Notes: a model not told the origin generated them from the letters alone. A stretch of 64,000 nt of DNA from GCA-2733415 sp965178635 (GCA_965178635.1 CBCXVT010000003.1:1-64000); one strand, 5' to 3'. Positions 7,565-17,914 are shown, numbered from the stretch's first letter. Program-made: numbers and translations.

Positions 7565-10500
7565 CTACTTAATCATAATTTTCTTAGTAGTTACTTTATT
7601 ATCGTTTTCAAGTTCTAAGAAATATATTCCTCCAGATAATTGCTCTAGATTCAATCTATACTCTTCTGAAAACTGTTGTGTAGATTCTGTATGAACTCTT
7701 TTACCGGTTACATCATACACATTAAAATTAACTTTAGATGTTTGTCCGTTAAATCTAATTTTAAATAGTCCTGATGATGGATTAGGGTAAACCGTAAACT
7801 CATTTTGCTCTAGATCTTCTATACTTAAAGCAGTACCATCAATAACAAAATCATCAATTATTACGCCTTCCTCATTAACACCTCCATCAGAATGAAATAC
7901 AAATCTGAATATGATATTAGTAGCTCCAGTTAAATCAGTTTCTCCATTTCCTGCATTTAAAGCAAAGTCATAAGCATATTCTCGCATAGTAGCATTTGTT
8001 CCACCAGAAGCATGTGCTGCTTCTCCTTGTCCAGTCCATTGCGCACCAGGACAATTCTGGCAATCTCCACCACCTCCAGAGGCATTTGTACGATCACTAT
8101 TATACCACAATGGTAACGAATTAACTGTTCCTAAAACGGACCAATTGTTTCCTTGATTTAATGAATATTCCACATAAGCTACATCCCAGTTTACCTCTAA
8201 ATCGAATGCCATATCAAATCGCAATACTGGATTAGCCAATTGTGTTAAATCATAACATTGAGATATTAAATGTGCTTTAGCATTATCTGGATGATTTGCA
8301 TTTAAATCAGTTCCATATACTTGTGTTCCTGAAGATGCTGTATTTAATAACGCATCGGTTGGCACACCTCTTTCCCATAGCGGGCTATCTGTTATTAAAA
8401 CATCAGTTGCATTTTCAAATGTATTTACTACGTTAACTGTACCTTGGTCATTAGCTAAGAAAATTACAGTTGATTCATTGTTTGTAATATTTGAATCCCC
8501 AGCTACAGACGTGTTGATTACCATAGTATGGCTTCCTCTAGTTACATTTAAAGTTGGTAATGTAAAAGTTGTTTCTACTGTAGAAGCTAAACTTCCATTC
8601 CAAGTATACATAAGTGGAGCGCCGTCCACAGTATAAGTAACATCAATTTGCGAAATCGTATTTAATCCATTATTTTTTACTGTAACTTCTGGAGTTATAT
8701 CGCCACAATTCACAACAGCATCAACTGGTGCATTAATTGACAACAATCTTACATCATCTGGTTTCATTTGTATTGGAATTGGTGATCTCCAAACTCCTCT
8801 ACCATATGTAGCTGCAGTAATAGATTCATCAGCTAAATTTATTTCTAAATCATTTACAATTGTATTAGGTAAGTTAGTTACAAATGTTTCCCAAGTTGTA
8901 GACGTATCATCTAAACGATATACTCCCAAACTTGTTGCAAGATATACTGGGTTGTCTGTATGATCACCTTGATGTACAATGTCATTAAAGTATTCACCTG
9001 TATTTAAATTTGATGTAATGTTCGAGAAGCTTGCTCCTACGCCGTTATTCGCATTCGTGGATTTATAGACTCCTCTTGACCCCCCTGAAGTAGTTACCCA
9101 GACAGTATTTGGGTCTGACTGATGTACTCCAATTCCTTTTATATTAGAACCAAAAGCATTACCTACGTTTGTAAAGCTTACCCCTGAATCGTTACTTCGT
9201 TTTAATCTATTATCTACTACTGCATATATAATTGTATCGTCAGATGGTGCAATCTCTAGGTAGTCACATAAACCACCTAAAGCCCCTAATTGTGTCCATG
9301 TAGTACCGTCTAATCTGTATAAACTAGAATAACCCCCATATAATGTTCCTGTAGAATTTATAGTCATTGGTGTTACCCAATTTCCAGATTCAGGCTCGGT
9401 AACAGATGTGCTTAACGTTGCTCCTGCATCTGTAGAAATATACGGTCCTCCTCCATTCTGGATAAAACCGTAAAATCTATTTTCATCTGTAGGATCTACT
9501 GCAGTATCCATTCCGTCTGCTCCATAATAATTTCTTGATTGTCCGCTAGAACTACTATTAAAAGCATGTCCCCCATTATCTTGTAAACCACCTACCATTT
9601 TATTGGCATTTGTTTTCGCAACGGCAATTCTATAAAACTGACTCGCTTGAATTCCGAATGTATGGTTCGTAAATGATAAACCATTATCTGATGAAGAATA
9701 AATTCCTCCATCACTACCACAATACATCACACCATTATAATCTCTTAAAAAGTGAATATCTGCATGAGTATACGCCGCTGAATTTGGTGAATTCCAATTA
9801 TTTAACTTTGTAAATGATGTACCTCCATTACTAGATTTCCAAACATTTAAACATCCAACGTATAGTTCTTCAGCATTTGTACTTGATACCCCTAAAGCTA
9901 AATCATACCATGCTTGACCAGCACTAAACCCAGCAATGGATGTTGTTCTCGTCGTAAAGTTAGCTCCACTATCAGTAGACCTATATACACTAACTGCATC
10001 ATTATTTTCTCTAAATATATATACATAATTAGAGTTAGCTGGTGTTACATCAATAACCAACCTACCAGAACTAAATGGCAATCCAGACATAATTACTGAA
10101 AATGAATCTCCACTATTTGTTGATCTATAATACCTGTTTGTTGTAACTGCATAAATAGTAGTTGGGTCATTTGGTTTTACTTTGATATCTTTAATATTAC
10201 CAGCTAATGTTTGTGACCAACTTACTCCTGCGTTTGTAGACTTATAAACTCCTGCGTTTGTAGCAACCCAAAGCATGCTTGAATCATTTGGATTGATATA
10301 AATATCATTCATAGATGTAGGTGAATTACTTGGGTTTAATCCTGTTTGACTCCATGTTACCCCACCATCGGTAGATTTAAAAACACCTACACTTGGCGTA
10401 TCACCTGCATCATCATCACCTGTTGCTATATATATAATATCAGAATTAGCGTGATCTATTGCAATACCCGATACTCCAATTTGTGGTAAATTATCTGACA

Positions 10501-11047
10501 TAGGAGACCAAGTAATACCAGCATCCAACGACTTCCATATACCTCCAGCTGGTGCACCAGCATACCAAATATTAGTTCCGTTTGTTGCGTTATTAGGGTC
10601 AATCATAATCACATTAATTCTTGCTTGACCAGTAGACCACGATCCTGTACCTACAGTTGTAAAAGGGCCTATTGCACTCCAGTTACTTTCATCTGCCATT
10701 GCTGCATTTGAATTTGCTTGCATTTGGTTTTGTGCAGACCACGTATTCCAAATACTCTGAGCAGATGGTAAATACCCATTTTCATCTACTTCGTTTTCAA
10801 CGATAAATTCCCAGCGTTTAAATGGTTTATACCCACTTCCTTTCACAGAAGAATCATGAGACTCCCAATATGTATTAAAGGCAGCTTGAACCTCACGAAA
10901 GGTAAATGGTTGGTTTGAATTTTTTTGCAACATCTCTTGTTCAGAGGTGTTTTGCCTTAATTCTTTAATCCATGGCGAATCAGAATTAAACTGTGCAAAT
11001 GTGTAACTAGCACACAATAATGCACCTAAAAGTAGGTTTTTATTCAT
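7565..11047 (-). CDS. Large secreted BNR/VPS10-like beta-propeller protein with T9SS type A tail
   Basis: This 1160-residue protein starts with a signal peptide (MNKNLLLGALLCASYTFAQ). About residues 120-760 hold many BNR/Asp-box repeats of the form KSTDGGVTWS, YRSTNSGDSFS and KSSNGGTSFT, as in VPS10/sortilin and sialidase propellers. A CARDB-like adhesion segment follows (VTVKNNGLNTISQIDVTYTVDG, shortened here). Next comes a jelly-roll-like region with a Cys-rich loop (GGGGDCQNCPGAQW), and the last 75 residues are a T9SS type A sorting domain (VYPNPSSGLFKIRF). No catalytic residues can be assigned, and many flavobacterial relatives are annotated only as glycosyl hydrolases. It is probably an extracellular or surface-bound protein of unknown substrate. 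Confidence 0.9.
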   Translation of the reverse strand: MNKNLLLGALLCASYTFAQFNSDSPWIKELRQNTSEQEMLQKNSNQPFTFREVQAAFNTYWESHDSSVKGSGYKPFKRWEFIVENEVDENGYLPSAQSIWNTWSAQNQMQANSNAAMADESNWSAIGPFTTVGTGSWSTGQARINVIMIDPNNATNGTNIWYAGAPAGGIWKSLDAGITWSPMSDNLPQIGVSGIAIDHANSDIIYIATGDDDAGDTPSVGVFKSTDGGVTWSQTGLNPSNSPTSMNDIYINPNDSSMLWVATNAGVYKSTNAGVSWSQTLAGNIKDIKVKPNDPTTIYAVTTNRYYRSTNSGDSFSVIMSGLPFSSGRLVIDVTPANSNYVYIFRENNDAVSVYRSTDSGANFTTRTTSIAGFSAGQAWYDLALGVSSTNAEELYVGCLNVWKSSNGGTSFTKLNNWNSPNSAAYTHADIHFLRDYNGVMYCGSDGGIYSSSDNGLSFTNHTFGIQASQFYRIAVAKTNANKMVGGLQDNGGHAFNSSSSGQSRNYYGADGMDTAVDPTDENRFYGFIQNGGGPYISTDAGATLSTSVTEPESGNWVTPMTINSTGTLYGGYSSLYRLDGTTWTQLGALGGLCDYLEIAPSDDTIIYAVVDNRLKRSNDSGVSFTNVGNAFGSNIKGIGVHQSDPNTVWVTTSGGSRGVYKSTNANNGVGASFSNITSNLNTGEYFNDIVHQGDHTDNPVYLATSLGVYRLDDTSTTWETFVTNLPNTIVNDLEINLADESITAATYGRGVWRSPIPIQMKPDDVRLLSINAPVDAVVNCGDITPEVTVKNNGLNTISQIDVTYTVDGAPLMYTWNGSLASTVETTFTLPTLNVTRGSHTMVINTSVAGDSNITNNESTVIFLANDQGTVNVVNTFENATDVLITDSPLWERGVPTDALLNTASSGTQVYGTDLNANHPDNAKAHLISQCYDLTQLANPVLRFDMAFDLEVNWDVAYVEYSLNQGNNWSVLGTVNSLPLWYNSDRTNASGGGGDCQNCPGAQWTGQGEAAHASGGTNATMREYAYDFALNAGNGETDLTGATNIIFRFVFHSDGGVNEEGVIIDDFVIDGTALSIEDLEQNEFTVYPNPSSGLFKIRFNGQTSKVNFNVYDVTGKRVHTESTQQFSEEYRLNLEQLSGGIYFLELENDNKVTTKKIMIK

Positions 11048-11110
11048 TTGTATAGTTTTTTGAGTTGCTGTAAAAATAAGAAACTTATTCTAACTATAAC
11101 AAACTACATG

Positions 11111-11617
11111 TTAGTTAGTTGCGTTTTTAATTAATCTATCTTCTATCTCTTTTTTTATTTCCACAACCTCCTTGACATTCTCATTGGGTACAGTCATTGA
11201 CAAGACATAATGCTTTATTTTCCATTCTCCTTCAATTTTTTGTAAAACTCCAGACCCTCTGCATATTTTCATTTGCGTATCTAACAACTCATCAAACCAT
11301 GCAAATTCTGAATCTTCATCTACATATATATTTCGCTCTAAAGCTTTAAAATTCCACGCTTTTCCTTTATCAAAATAAGGTTTAGAGAATGCTTTAAAAG
11401 CTTTATTTTGCCAATTTTCTGTTGCATCCGTACCAATAAAAACACCATCTGAAGCCATAAATCCAAAATACGTATCGAAATTTGCATCGGAAGCCGCTTG
11501 GTGCCATTTGATTAAAATAGTATCAATTGCCTTTTTCTCTATGGAATCTTGAGCGTAACATTCATTAGATAACACTAATATCAATGCCGTTAATACTAAT
11601 CTAATTGTATTTTTCAT
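11111..11617 (-). CDS. Secreted SnoaL/NTF2-like protein
   Basis: This protein of about 168 residues has a signal peptide ending near ECYAQ and an NTF2/SnoaL-like cone fold: a helix (KKAIDTILIKWHQAASDANF), then YFGFMASDGVFIGTDATENW, and strands ending GSGVLQKIEGEWKIKHYVLS. These small domains often bind ligands or assist other enzymes, and no active site can be assigned. I chose ATG at 11615-11617; a GTG two codons upstream is possible. The start overlaps the end of the preceding lipoprotein gene, so the two form an operon. Confidence 0.85.
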   Translation of the reverse strand: MKNTIRLVLTALILVLSNECYAQDSIEKKAIDTILIKWHQAASDANFDTYFGFMASDGVFIGTDATENWQNKAFKAFSKPYFDKGKAWNFKALERNIYVDEDSEFAWFDELLDTQMKICRGSGVLQKIEGEWKIKHYVLSMTVPNENVKEVVEIKKEIEDRLIKNATN

Positions 11618-12083
11618 AATCACGTTCTTTAAAAATTTGTGCTTCTATTTGTCCTACAAACACATTATATCCATTTTGAATTCGACCTTTTTTATTGTTT
11701 ACTTCTGATAAATTGTAGTCTTTTAAATCTTGTTCTAACATTAAAATTTCTGTTTCCAAAACTTTTACTCGAGCTTCAATTGTAAGTGTTTTAAAACGTT
11801 CAGGATATGTTTCTTTAAAATCTCCTAATAACTTTTTTAATAACTCAATATCTTTATCAGATTGAATATTAGAATTCAAAACACGATTCAACTCATCTTC
11901 AAAAGCAATAATTTCAGCCCAATCGCCTGTGTATTTAGAACTATTTTTCAAAGTCCAATTATTTTTTTGAAGACTGTCATTTTGTGCCGCAGAACTAACC
12001 TCTTGTACCGCAGTTGTACTTTTGCCGTCTTTTTTACAAGAAAACAAAAATGCCGCTACTATTAAGATGATGTATTTATTCAT
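11601..12083 (-). CDS. Lipoprotein of unknown function
   Basis: This 160-residue protein starts with a lipoprotein signal (MNKYIILIVAAFLFSC, lipobox LFSC with Cys16). A low-complexity linker and a helical, charged domain rich in Glu, Lys and Leu follow, with likely coiled-coil character around residues 60-140 (FEDELNRVLNSN, LEQDLKDYNLSEV). No family is recognised. It is the first gene of a two-gene unit with the SnoaL-like gene, which it overlaps, suggesting a shared envelope role. Confidence 0.8.
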   Translation of the reverse strand: MNKYIILIVAAFLFSCKKDGKSTTAVQEVSSAAQNDSLQKNNWTLKNSSKYTGDWAEIIAFEDELNRVLNSNIQSDKDIELLKKLLGDFKETYPERFKTLTIEARVKVLETEILMLEQDLKDYNLSEVNNKKGRIQNGYNVFVGQIEAQIFKERDYEKYN

Positions 12084-12188
12084 TTTAAAATGTGTTTACA
12101 CAAATATAATTTTTAAAAAGCATTCAAAGTTCTTACAACAATAAATTTAAGAAATATTTATATTTGCTATTCCAAAATCTAAATACTC

Positions 12189-13139
12189 ATGACTCCAAAA
12201 ATATTAATTATCGGTGCTTGCGGGCAAATTGGCTCAGAATTAACCATGTCACTCAGAAAAATTCATGGTAATAATAACGTTGTAGCAGCCGATATTAGGG
12301 AAGGAAAAGAGGAACTCATGACTTCTGGCCCTTTTGAAATTGTGAATGCAATGGATTATGATGTGGTTAAAAATTGTGTTGAAAAACATCAAATTACAGA
12401 TGTCTATTTATTAGCCGCTATGCTATCAGCAACAGGTGAAAAATTCCCTATGAAAGCATGGGATTTGAATATGAACTCCTTATTTCATGTCTTAAATTTA
12501 GCAAAAGACGGACTAATTAAAAAAATCTTTTGGCCATCAAGTATCGCTGTTTTCGGACCAACAACACCAAGAGAACACACCCCGCAGTTTACTATTATGG
12601 AACCAACAACAGTGTATGGAATCACAAAACAAACCGGTGAACGTTGGTGTGAATATTACCATAACAAATATGGTGTAGATGTGAGAAGTATCCGTTACCC
12701 AGGGTTGATAAGTTGGAAAACATTACCAGGAGGTGGTACCACAGATTATGCTGTTGATATTTTTCATAAAGCTATTAAAGACAGTTCTTATGATTGTTTT
12801 TTAAGCGAAAACACTGCCTTACCAATGATGTATATGGACGATGCTGTACGTGCTACGATGAGTATTATGGAAGCACCAAGTGATGCTATAAAAATAAGAT
12901 CGTCATATAATTTAGGAGGTATCAGTTTTACACCTGATATGATTTCAACAGAAATTAAAAACCATTTACCAGATTTTAAAATGACTTACACGCCTGATTT
13001 CAGACAAGCCATTGCAGATTCTTGGCCAATGAGTATTGATGATTCCTCAGCGCAAACCGATTGGAATTGGAAACATGAATACGATTTAAAAGAAATGACA
13101 AACGTCATGCTAAAAAGTTTAAGTACTGAAACTGTATAA
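12189..13139 (+). CDS. L-threonine 3-dehydrogenase, SDR (GalE-like) type
   Basis: This 316-residue NAD-dependent enzyme of the extended short-chain dehydrogenase family has a Rossmann motif at residues 9-15 (GACGQIG) and a catalytic Ser/Tyr/Lys set (PSS at 116-118, Tyr143-x3-Lys147). Length and sequence match the GalE-like threonine dehydrogenases known from Flavobacterium and Cytophaga, including the PGLISWKTLPGGGTTDYA segment that shapes the substrate pocket. It would oxidise L-threonine to 2-amino-3-ketobutyrate, which is then cleaved to glycine and acetyl-CoA. The partner ligase gene is not in this window. A related NAD-dependent epimerase is the main alternative. Confidence 0.9.
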   Translation: MTPKILIIGACGQIGSELTMSLRKIHGNNNVVAADIREGKEELMTSGPFEIVNAMDYDVVKNCVEKHQITDVYLLAAMLSATGEKFPMKAWDLNMNSLFHVLNLAKDGLIKKIFWPSSIAVFGPTTPREHTPQFTIMEPTTVYGITKQTGERWCEYYHNKYGVDVRSIRYPGLISWKTLPGGGTTDYAVDIFHKAIKDSSYDCFLSENTALPMMYMDDAVRATMSIMEAPSDAIKIRSSYNLGGISFTPDMISTEIKNHLPDFKMTYTPDFRQAIADSWPMSIDDSSAQTDWNWKHEYDLKEMTNVMLKSLSTETV

Positions 13140-13151
13140 TACATTTACATT

Positions 13152-13511
13152 TTAGAAAAATAAAAAGGCCTCTTCAGCATGAGTTATTGAATAGACATTT
13201 CCTTTTATAAGTATTGCTATAATATCAAACCTTACTTCTACATCAAGGTCATTCTGAATGACATATTCATTGGCAGCACTCACCAATAATTTTATTTTCT
13301 TTTGGTTTACTGCATCTTCTGGAGCACTAATCACATCTGTACTTCGTGTTTTCACCTCAACAATAGCTAAAATATTCTCTTTTTGAGCAATAATATCAAT
13401 CTCCGCTTTTAAATAACGCCAATTGGTCTCTAGAATTTTATAACCCTTTTGTAGCAAATGATTAACTGCTAATTCTTCTCCTTTTTTACCAAGCTCATTA
13501 TGAAAGGCCAT
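13152..13511 (-). CDS. YraN family protein (UPF0102)
   Basis: This 119-residue protein has the restriction-endonuclease-like fold of the YraN/UPF0102 family. Family hallmarks are GKKGEELAVNHLLQKGYKILETNWR near the start (partial match quoted as GKKGEELAVNHL), AEIDIIAQ and VEVKTR, matching the D-ExK metal-binding pattern. The function is unsettled; a role in DNA processing has been suggested. It starts one base after the stop of the LD-carboxypeptidase gene, so the two are co-transcribed on the minus strand. Confidence 0.9.
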   Translation of the reverse strand: MAFHNELGKKGEELAVNHLLQKGYKILETNWRYLKAEIDIIAQKENILAIVEVKTRSTDVISAPEDAVNQKKIKLLVSAANEYVIQNDLDVEVRFDIIAILIKGNVYSITHAEEAFLFF

Positions 13512-13512
13512 G

Positions 13513-14417
13513 TTATAAAAACTTCAATTCAGTTGCAGAATTAGTTACGGTAAAAGCAACTGTTTTACCAAAGTGTAATGAGCGGTTATCTTTCACATGA
13601 CCTGCTGGAAAATTAAATGCTACTGGAAAATCATGGTCAGAAACTGCATCAAGAATTATGTCTTCTGCATTTTTCCCAAACGGAATATCATTATCGTTCA
13701 TTTTAGTCATACCACCTACAACTAAACCTTTCAATCCATCAAAATACCCATTTCGTTTTAAATTCATTAGCATACGATCTATATGATACAGATATTCATC
13801 TAAATCTTCAATAAATAAGATTTTACCCGCAGTATCAATGGCTGACTTAGAGCCTAACAAACTGTATAACATCGACAAATTTCCACCGACTAACACACCC
13901 GTTTCTTTTCCTATTTTATTTCCTTTTTCTGAAGGGACATCATAGGTGTTTGTGGTTCCAAATAGATCTTTTTTTAAACTATCTAGTGCTTCTTTAGAGT
14001 TTCCGCTAACTGTAATAGGCATGATAGCATGTAAGGTTTGTACACCTAAATTATGTAAGTGAGAATGTAGTACAGTAACATCGGAAAAGCCAATTACGTA
14101 TTTTGGGTTTTTAATAAACTGTGTGAAATCTAAACTGTCAATTATTCTAACCGTTCCATAACCACCACGGGCGCACCAAATTGCTTTCACAGCAGGGTCG
14201 TCCATTGCTTGTTGGAAATCTTTAGCGCGGTCTGAATCCGTTCCGCCATACTGGTTATCTTCCAAACCAATTGTTTTACCAAGCACAACATTTAAACCCC
14301 AACTTTCTAACAATTCAATAGCCAATTGAATACGGCATCTTTATCAATTTTTCGGGCAGTAGTCACAATGGCTACAAGATCGCCTCTCTGCAAGGCTTGT
14401 GGTTGTATTAAATTCAT
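13513..14417 (-). pseudogene. LD-carboxypeptidase (S66 family) with a frameshift
   Basis: This is a serine peptidase that trims the terminal D-amino acid from murein tetrapeptides during cell-wall recycling. The N-terminus (MNLIQPQALQRGDLVAIVTT) starts at ATG 14415-14417 and enters a wrong frame near 14323-14333. The rest (AIELLESWGLNVVLGKTIG onward) is in another frame to the stop at 13513. One missing base restores 301 residues, the usual family size. S66 features are present: the nucleophile region IWCARGGYGTVR, then VLVGGNLSML, the Glu in FIEDLDEYLYHIDRM, and the His in FPAGHVKDNRSL. The intact downstream frame suggests a sequence error over a dead gene. Confidence 0.85.
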
Positions 14418-14491
14418 AGTAGTAAAAATAATAAAACTATGGCAGTTATAACTTGTATTGTGTATTTTTGCAATTGAAAATTTTAGAACAG

Positions 14492-16552
14492 ATGAGTCAA
14501 GATCCGAAAAGATACACCCTAACAGCAGCACTACCTTACACTAATGGTCCAATTCATATTGGTCATTTGGCTGGGGTTTACGTGCCTGCAGATATTTACG
14601 CACGTTATTTACGTTTATTAGGTAAAGATGTAGCCTTTGTTTGTGGAAGTGATGAGCACGGTGTGCCAATTACTATTAAAGCAAAAAAGGAAGGAGTAAC
14701 ACCTCAAGATGTGGTTGATAAATACAATGGTATTATCAAGAAATCATTTGAAGATTTCGGAATTTCTTTTGACAACTATTCTAGAACTTCTGCGAAAGTA
14801 CATCATGATACAGCTTCTGAGTTCTTCAAAACTTTAGATGCTAAAGGTGAGTTCGTAGAAAAAGTAGAACACCAATTATATGATGCTGAAGCGGATCAAT
14901 TTTTAGCAGATAGGTTTGTGGTAGGAACTTGCCCTAAATGTGGGAACGAAGAAAGTTATGGTGATCAGTGTGAGAAATGCGGAACGAGTCATAATGCTAC
15001 AGATTTAATTAATCCTAAATCGGCAATTACTGGAGCTGTGCCATCTTTAAAAGAAACAAAACACTGGTTTTTACCTTTAGATAAACATGAAGCCTTCTTA
15101 AAGCAATGGATTTTAGAAGATCATAAATCGGATTGGAAATCGAATGTGTATGGACAATGTAAATCATGGATCGATGACGGCTTACGTCCGCGTGCCGTAA
15201 CTAGAGATTTAGATTGGGGAATTCCTGTACCAGTTGAAGGTGGCGATGGAAAAGTATTATATGTATGGTTTGACGCACCTATAGGTTACATTTCAGCTAC
15301 CAAAGAATGGGCAGAACGTGAAGGTAAAGATTGGGAACCATATTGGAAAAATGATGACACTAAATTAGTACACTTTATAGGAAAAGACAACATTGTTTTC
15401 CATTGTATTATTTTCCCAGCGATGTTAAAAGCAGAAGGAAGTTATATTTTACCAGATAATGTGCCAGCAAATGAATTCTTAAATTTAGAAGGTAATAAAT
15501 TATCAACCTCTAAAAACTGGGCAGTTTGGCTGCATGAGTATTTAGAAGATTTCCCAGGGCGTCAAGATGCCTTACGCTATACATTAACAGCAACGGCTCC
15601 TGAAACTAAGGATAATGATTTCACTTGGAAAGATTTTCAAGCACGTAATAAAGAGTTGGCAGATAACTACGGAAACTTTATCAATAGAGTTTTGGTTTTG
15701 ACTAACAAATATTACGATGGTATCATTCCTGTACCAAATGAATATACTGAGGCTGACACCGATGCTTTAGATGAAATGAAACAATTCCCAGCAGATATTT
15801 CATTTTCTATAGAACGTTACCGTTTTAGAGAGGCGAACTTAAAAATGATGAATTTAGCGCGTTTAGGAAACAAATATTTAGCAGAACAAGAGCCTTGGAA
15901 AACGATTAAAGTAGATGAAGAGCGCACGAAGACGGTAATGTATGTGGCTTTACAAATTGCAACAGCACTTGCAACTTTAAGTGAGCCGTTTATTCCGTTT
16001 GCGTCTAAAACTTTACAAGACTTATTACAACAACCGGAAACAAAATGGAATGATGTTGCTGACAAAGCCAACTTACTACCATCTGGACATAAAATAAAAG
16101 AAGGGAAAGCACCTATCTTATTCCCTCAAATTGAAGATGAGGATATTCAGAAACAATTAGATCGTTTGGAGAACATTAAACTAGAGAACGAGAAAGCAAA
16201 CAAAGTTGTTGAACCTCAAAAAGAAACGGCTACCTTTGAAGACTTTTCTAAGTTAGACTTAAGAACTGGAACCATTGTTGAAGCTAAAAAACTACCAAAA
16301 ACAAAAAAGTTATTGGTTTTGAAAGTTGATACAGGGATTGATACTAGAACAATTGTATCTGGTATTGCAGAAAGCTTTAAACCAGAAGACATTATTGGAA
16401 AGCAGGTTACCGTATTAGTCAACTTAGCGCCTAGAAAATTACGCGGTGTAGAAAGCGAAGGAATGATTTTAATGACAGAAAATTCTGATGGTAAATTAGT
16501 ATTCGTAAATCCTGATGAAGCTGATGTTCCAAATGGGGAAAGTATAGCTTAA
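14492..16552 (+). CDS. metG: Methionyl-tRNA synthetase
   Basis: This class I synthetase charges tRNA-Met. I chose ATG at 14492 (MSQDPKRYTLTAALPYTNGP); the frame stays open 13 codons upstream but that stretch is not conserved in type. It gives 686 residues. HIGH is at residues 22-25, a zinc knuckle has Cys147, 150, 160 and 163 (CPKCG ... CEKCG), and the KMSKS-like motif is KLSTSKNW. The anticodon domain follows, and the last 110 residues are a C-terminal tRNA-binding OB domain (FSKLDLRTGTIVEAKKLPKT region). A TATTTTTG box just upstream of the start fits a Bacteroidota -7 element. It is divergent from the LD-carboxypeptidase gene. Confidence 0.97.
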   Translation: MSQDPKRYTLTAALPYTNGPIHIGHLAGVYVPADIYARYLRLLGKDVAFVCGSDEHGVPITIKAKKEGVTPQDVVDKYNGIIKKSFEDFGISFDNYSRTSAKVHHDTASEFFKTLDAKGEFVEKVEHQLYDAEADQFLADRFVVGTCPKCGNEESYGDQCEKCGTSHNATDLINPKSAITGAVPSLKETKHWFLPLDKHEAFLKQWILEDHKSDWKSNVYGQCKSWIDDGLRPRAVTRDLDWGIPVPVEGGDGKVLYVWFDAPIGYISATKEWAEREGKDWEPYWKNDDTKLVHFIGKDNIVFHCIIFPAMLKAEGSYILPDNVPANEFLNLEGNKLSTSKNWAVWLHEYLEDFPGRQDALRYTLTATAPETKDNDFTWKDFQARNKELADNYGNFINRVLVLTNKYYDGIIPVPNEYTEADTDALDEMKQFPADISFSIERYRFREANLKMMNLARLGNKYLAEQEPWKTIKVDEERTKTVMYVALQIATALATLSEPFIPFASKTLQDLLQQPETKWNDVADKANLLPSGHKIKEGKAPILFPQIEDEDIQKQLDRLENIKLENEKANKVVEPQKETATFEDFSKLDLRTGTIVEAKKLPKTKKLLVLKVDTGIDTRTIVSGIAESFKPEDIIGKQVTVLVNLAPRKLRGVESEGMILMTENSDGKLVFVNPDEADVPNGESIA

Positions 16553-16577
16553 TTAACAACCACTAAAATAAATTAAT

Positions 16578-17399
16578 ATGAAACACTTAAAATTTTTAAC
16601 CACATTTTTATTCGTTATTGTGACTTTAATATCATGCGAGAGTTCAGACGACTCTTCAGATAACTCAAACGGAATTGGAGATCAAGACCCAACATTTACC
16701 TTGTACCAAAACAACAATTCACCTCAAGAGTTGGACAATGTTAATTTTGTAGTTAACAGTACAAATGGTGGTTTTAATGACATCAAATGGTACGTAAATA
16801 ACACTTTAATTCAAGATGCTTATTTTGACTTAGATTATACCTTTTTAGAATCTGGTTCATTTAATATAAGAGCAGATATTACATATTATAACAGTGATGG
16901 AAATCAAGTAAATATGTCATTAGAAAACACGGTTAACGTTAGTGAAAGACCAAAATATCTTGTGACAATAAAAAAAGTTGAAGTTTTAGCATTTGATGAT
17001 TTTAGCGATTATGTATACAACCAATACGACCGTTGTTCATTGAAATCTTATTTTGACATTAAAGAGCTTGACGAGTATGGTAGTGATGCCATCCAATATA
17101 CTTCTACAGAAAACACAGAAAACCTAGGAGAATGGCTTTATAGTTTTCAAGAAATGGATTGGGATATTACTAGCGTTAACTATCAAGCTGTAGTTTATAA
17201 AACAGGTAATTATTACCCAAATAATCAATATTATAATTTTGCCATTAACTTTTATGGCGCAAGTGAAGTATACGGTACGCCATATAGTTCAATTGATGAT
17301 TTTGGTTATGACTTGAACCCATATAGAAACACAAGACCTTCTGAAATTACATTTAACACTTACAATATGAGTGTGAAATTAACATTAGAATGGAACTAA
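16578..17399 (+). CDS. Lipoprotein with PKD-like domain, unknown function
   Basis: This 273-residue protein has a lipoprotein signal (lipobox LISC, Cys20) followed by an acidic serine-rich linker. Residues about 38-125 look like a PKD/Ig-like beta domain (IKWYVNNTLIQDAYFDLDYTF, shortened). The remaining 150 residues are rich in Tyr, Asp and Asn (NYQAVVYKTGNYYPNNQYYN) and match no family I know. It starts 25 bases after metG but need not be related. It is probably a surface or outer-membrane lipoprotein. Confidence 0.8.
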   Translation: MKHLKFLTTFLFVIVTLISCESSDDSSDNSNGIGDQDPTFTLYQNNNSPQELDNVNFVVNSTNGGFNDIKWYVNNTLIQDAYFDLDYTFLESGSFNIRADITYYNSDGNQVNMSLENTVNVSERPKYLVTIKKVEVLAFDDFSDYVYNQYDRCSLKSYFDIKELDEYGSDAIQYTSTENTENLGEWLYSFQEMDWDITSVNYQAVVYKTGNYYPNNQYYNFAINFYGASEVYGTPYSSIDDFGYDLNPYRNTRPSEITFNTYNMSVKLTLEWN

Positions 17400-17423
17400 T
17401 TCCCGTTTCCTATACTAACTAAC

Positions 17424-17456
17424 AAAAGAGAAGCTAAAAAGCTTCTCTTTTGTTTT
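17424..17456. terminator. Bidirectional terminator
   Basis: AAAAGAGAAGCT pairs with AGCTTCTCTTTT around four A, between convergent genes. Confidence 0.85.
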
Positions 17457-17488
17457 AGCAATATCACCAGTATACTCTAAGATCAATT

Positions 17489-17866
17489 CTACTCCTTTCT
17501 TTTTCTCAATATTTTCTCCATTTTACGACCTTTCGCTAATTCATCAATTAGCTTTTCCATTTGCCTGCATTGCTTATAAACTTTAAATTCATCCTCTATC
17601 TCTTCAATGCGATACCCACAAACAACGCCTTTAATCATGTGTGCATTTGGATGTAAGTTTGCCTCTTTAAAAAATGTTTCAAATGTTACTTTCTCAGCAA
17701 TAAGTGATTGTAATTTATTGTCATCAAAACCAGTTAACCACTCTATAACTTGATGGAATTCCTCTTTTGTTCTACCATTTTTCTCTAACCTATTTAAATA
17801 AAGCGGGTAAATAGATGCAAAAACCATATTAGCAACTTGTTCGTTTTTTTTAGTGGTAACTTTCAT
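17489..17866 (-). CDS. DUF2200 family protein
   Basis: This 125-residue cytoplasmic protein belongs to the DUF2200 family by overall pattern: VANMVFASIYPLYLNRLEKN, the KEEFHQVIEWLTGFDD segment, TFETFFKEANLHPNAHMIKG and VVCGYRIEEIED. Family length is about 110-125 residues. The function is unknown. The basic tail (GRKMEKILRKRKE) may contact nucleic acid, which is only inference. It stands alone on the minus strand. Confidence 0.88.
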   Translation of the reverse strand: MKVTTKKNEQVANMVFASIYPLYLNRLEKNGRTKEEFHQVIEWLTGFDDNKLQSLIAEKVTFETFFKEANLHPNAHMIKGVVCGYRIEEIEDEFKVYKQCRQMEKLIDELAKGRKMEKILRKRKE

Positions 17867-17914
17867 TTAATTAAATCTTATCAGCTGGCTTAAATTGTAA
17901 CAGCTCGTTTATTC

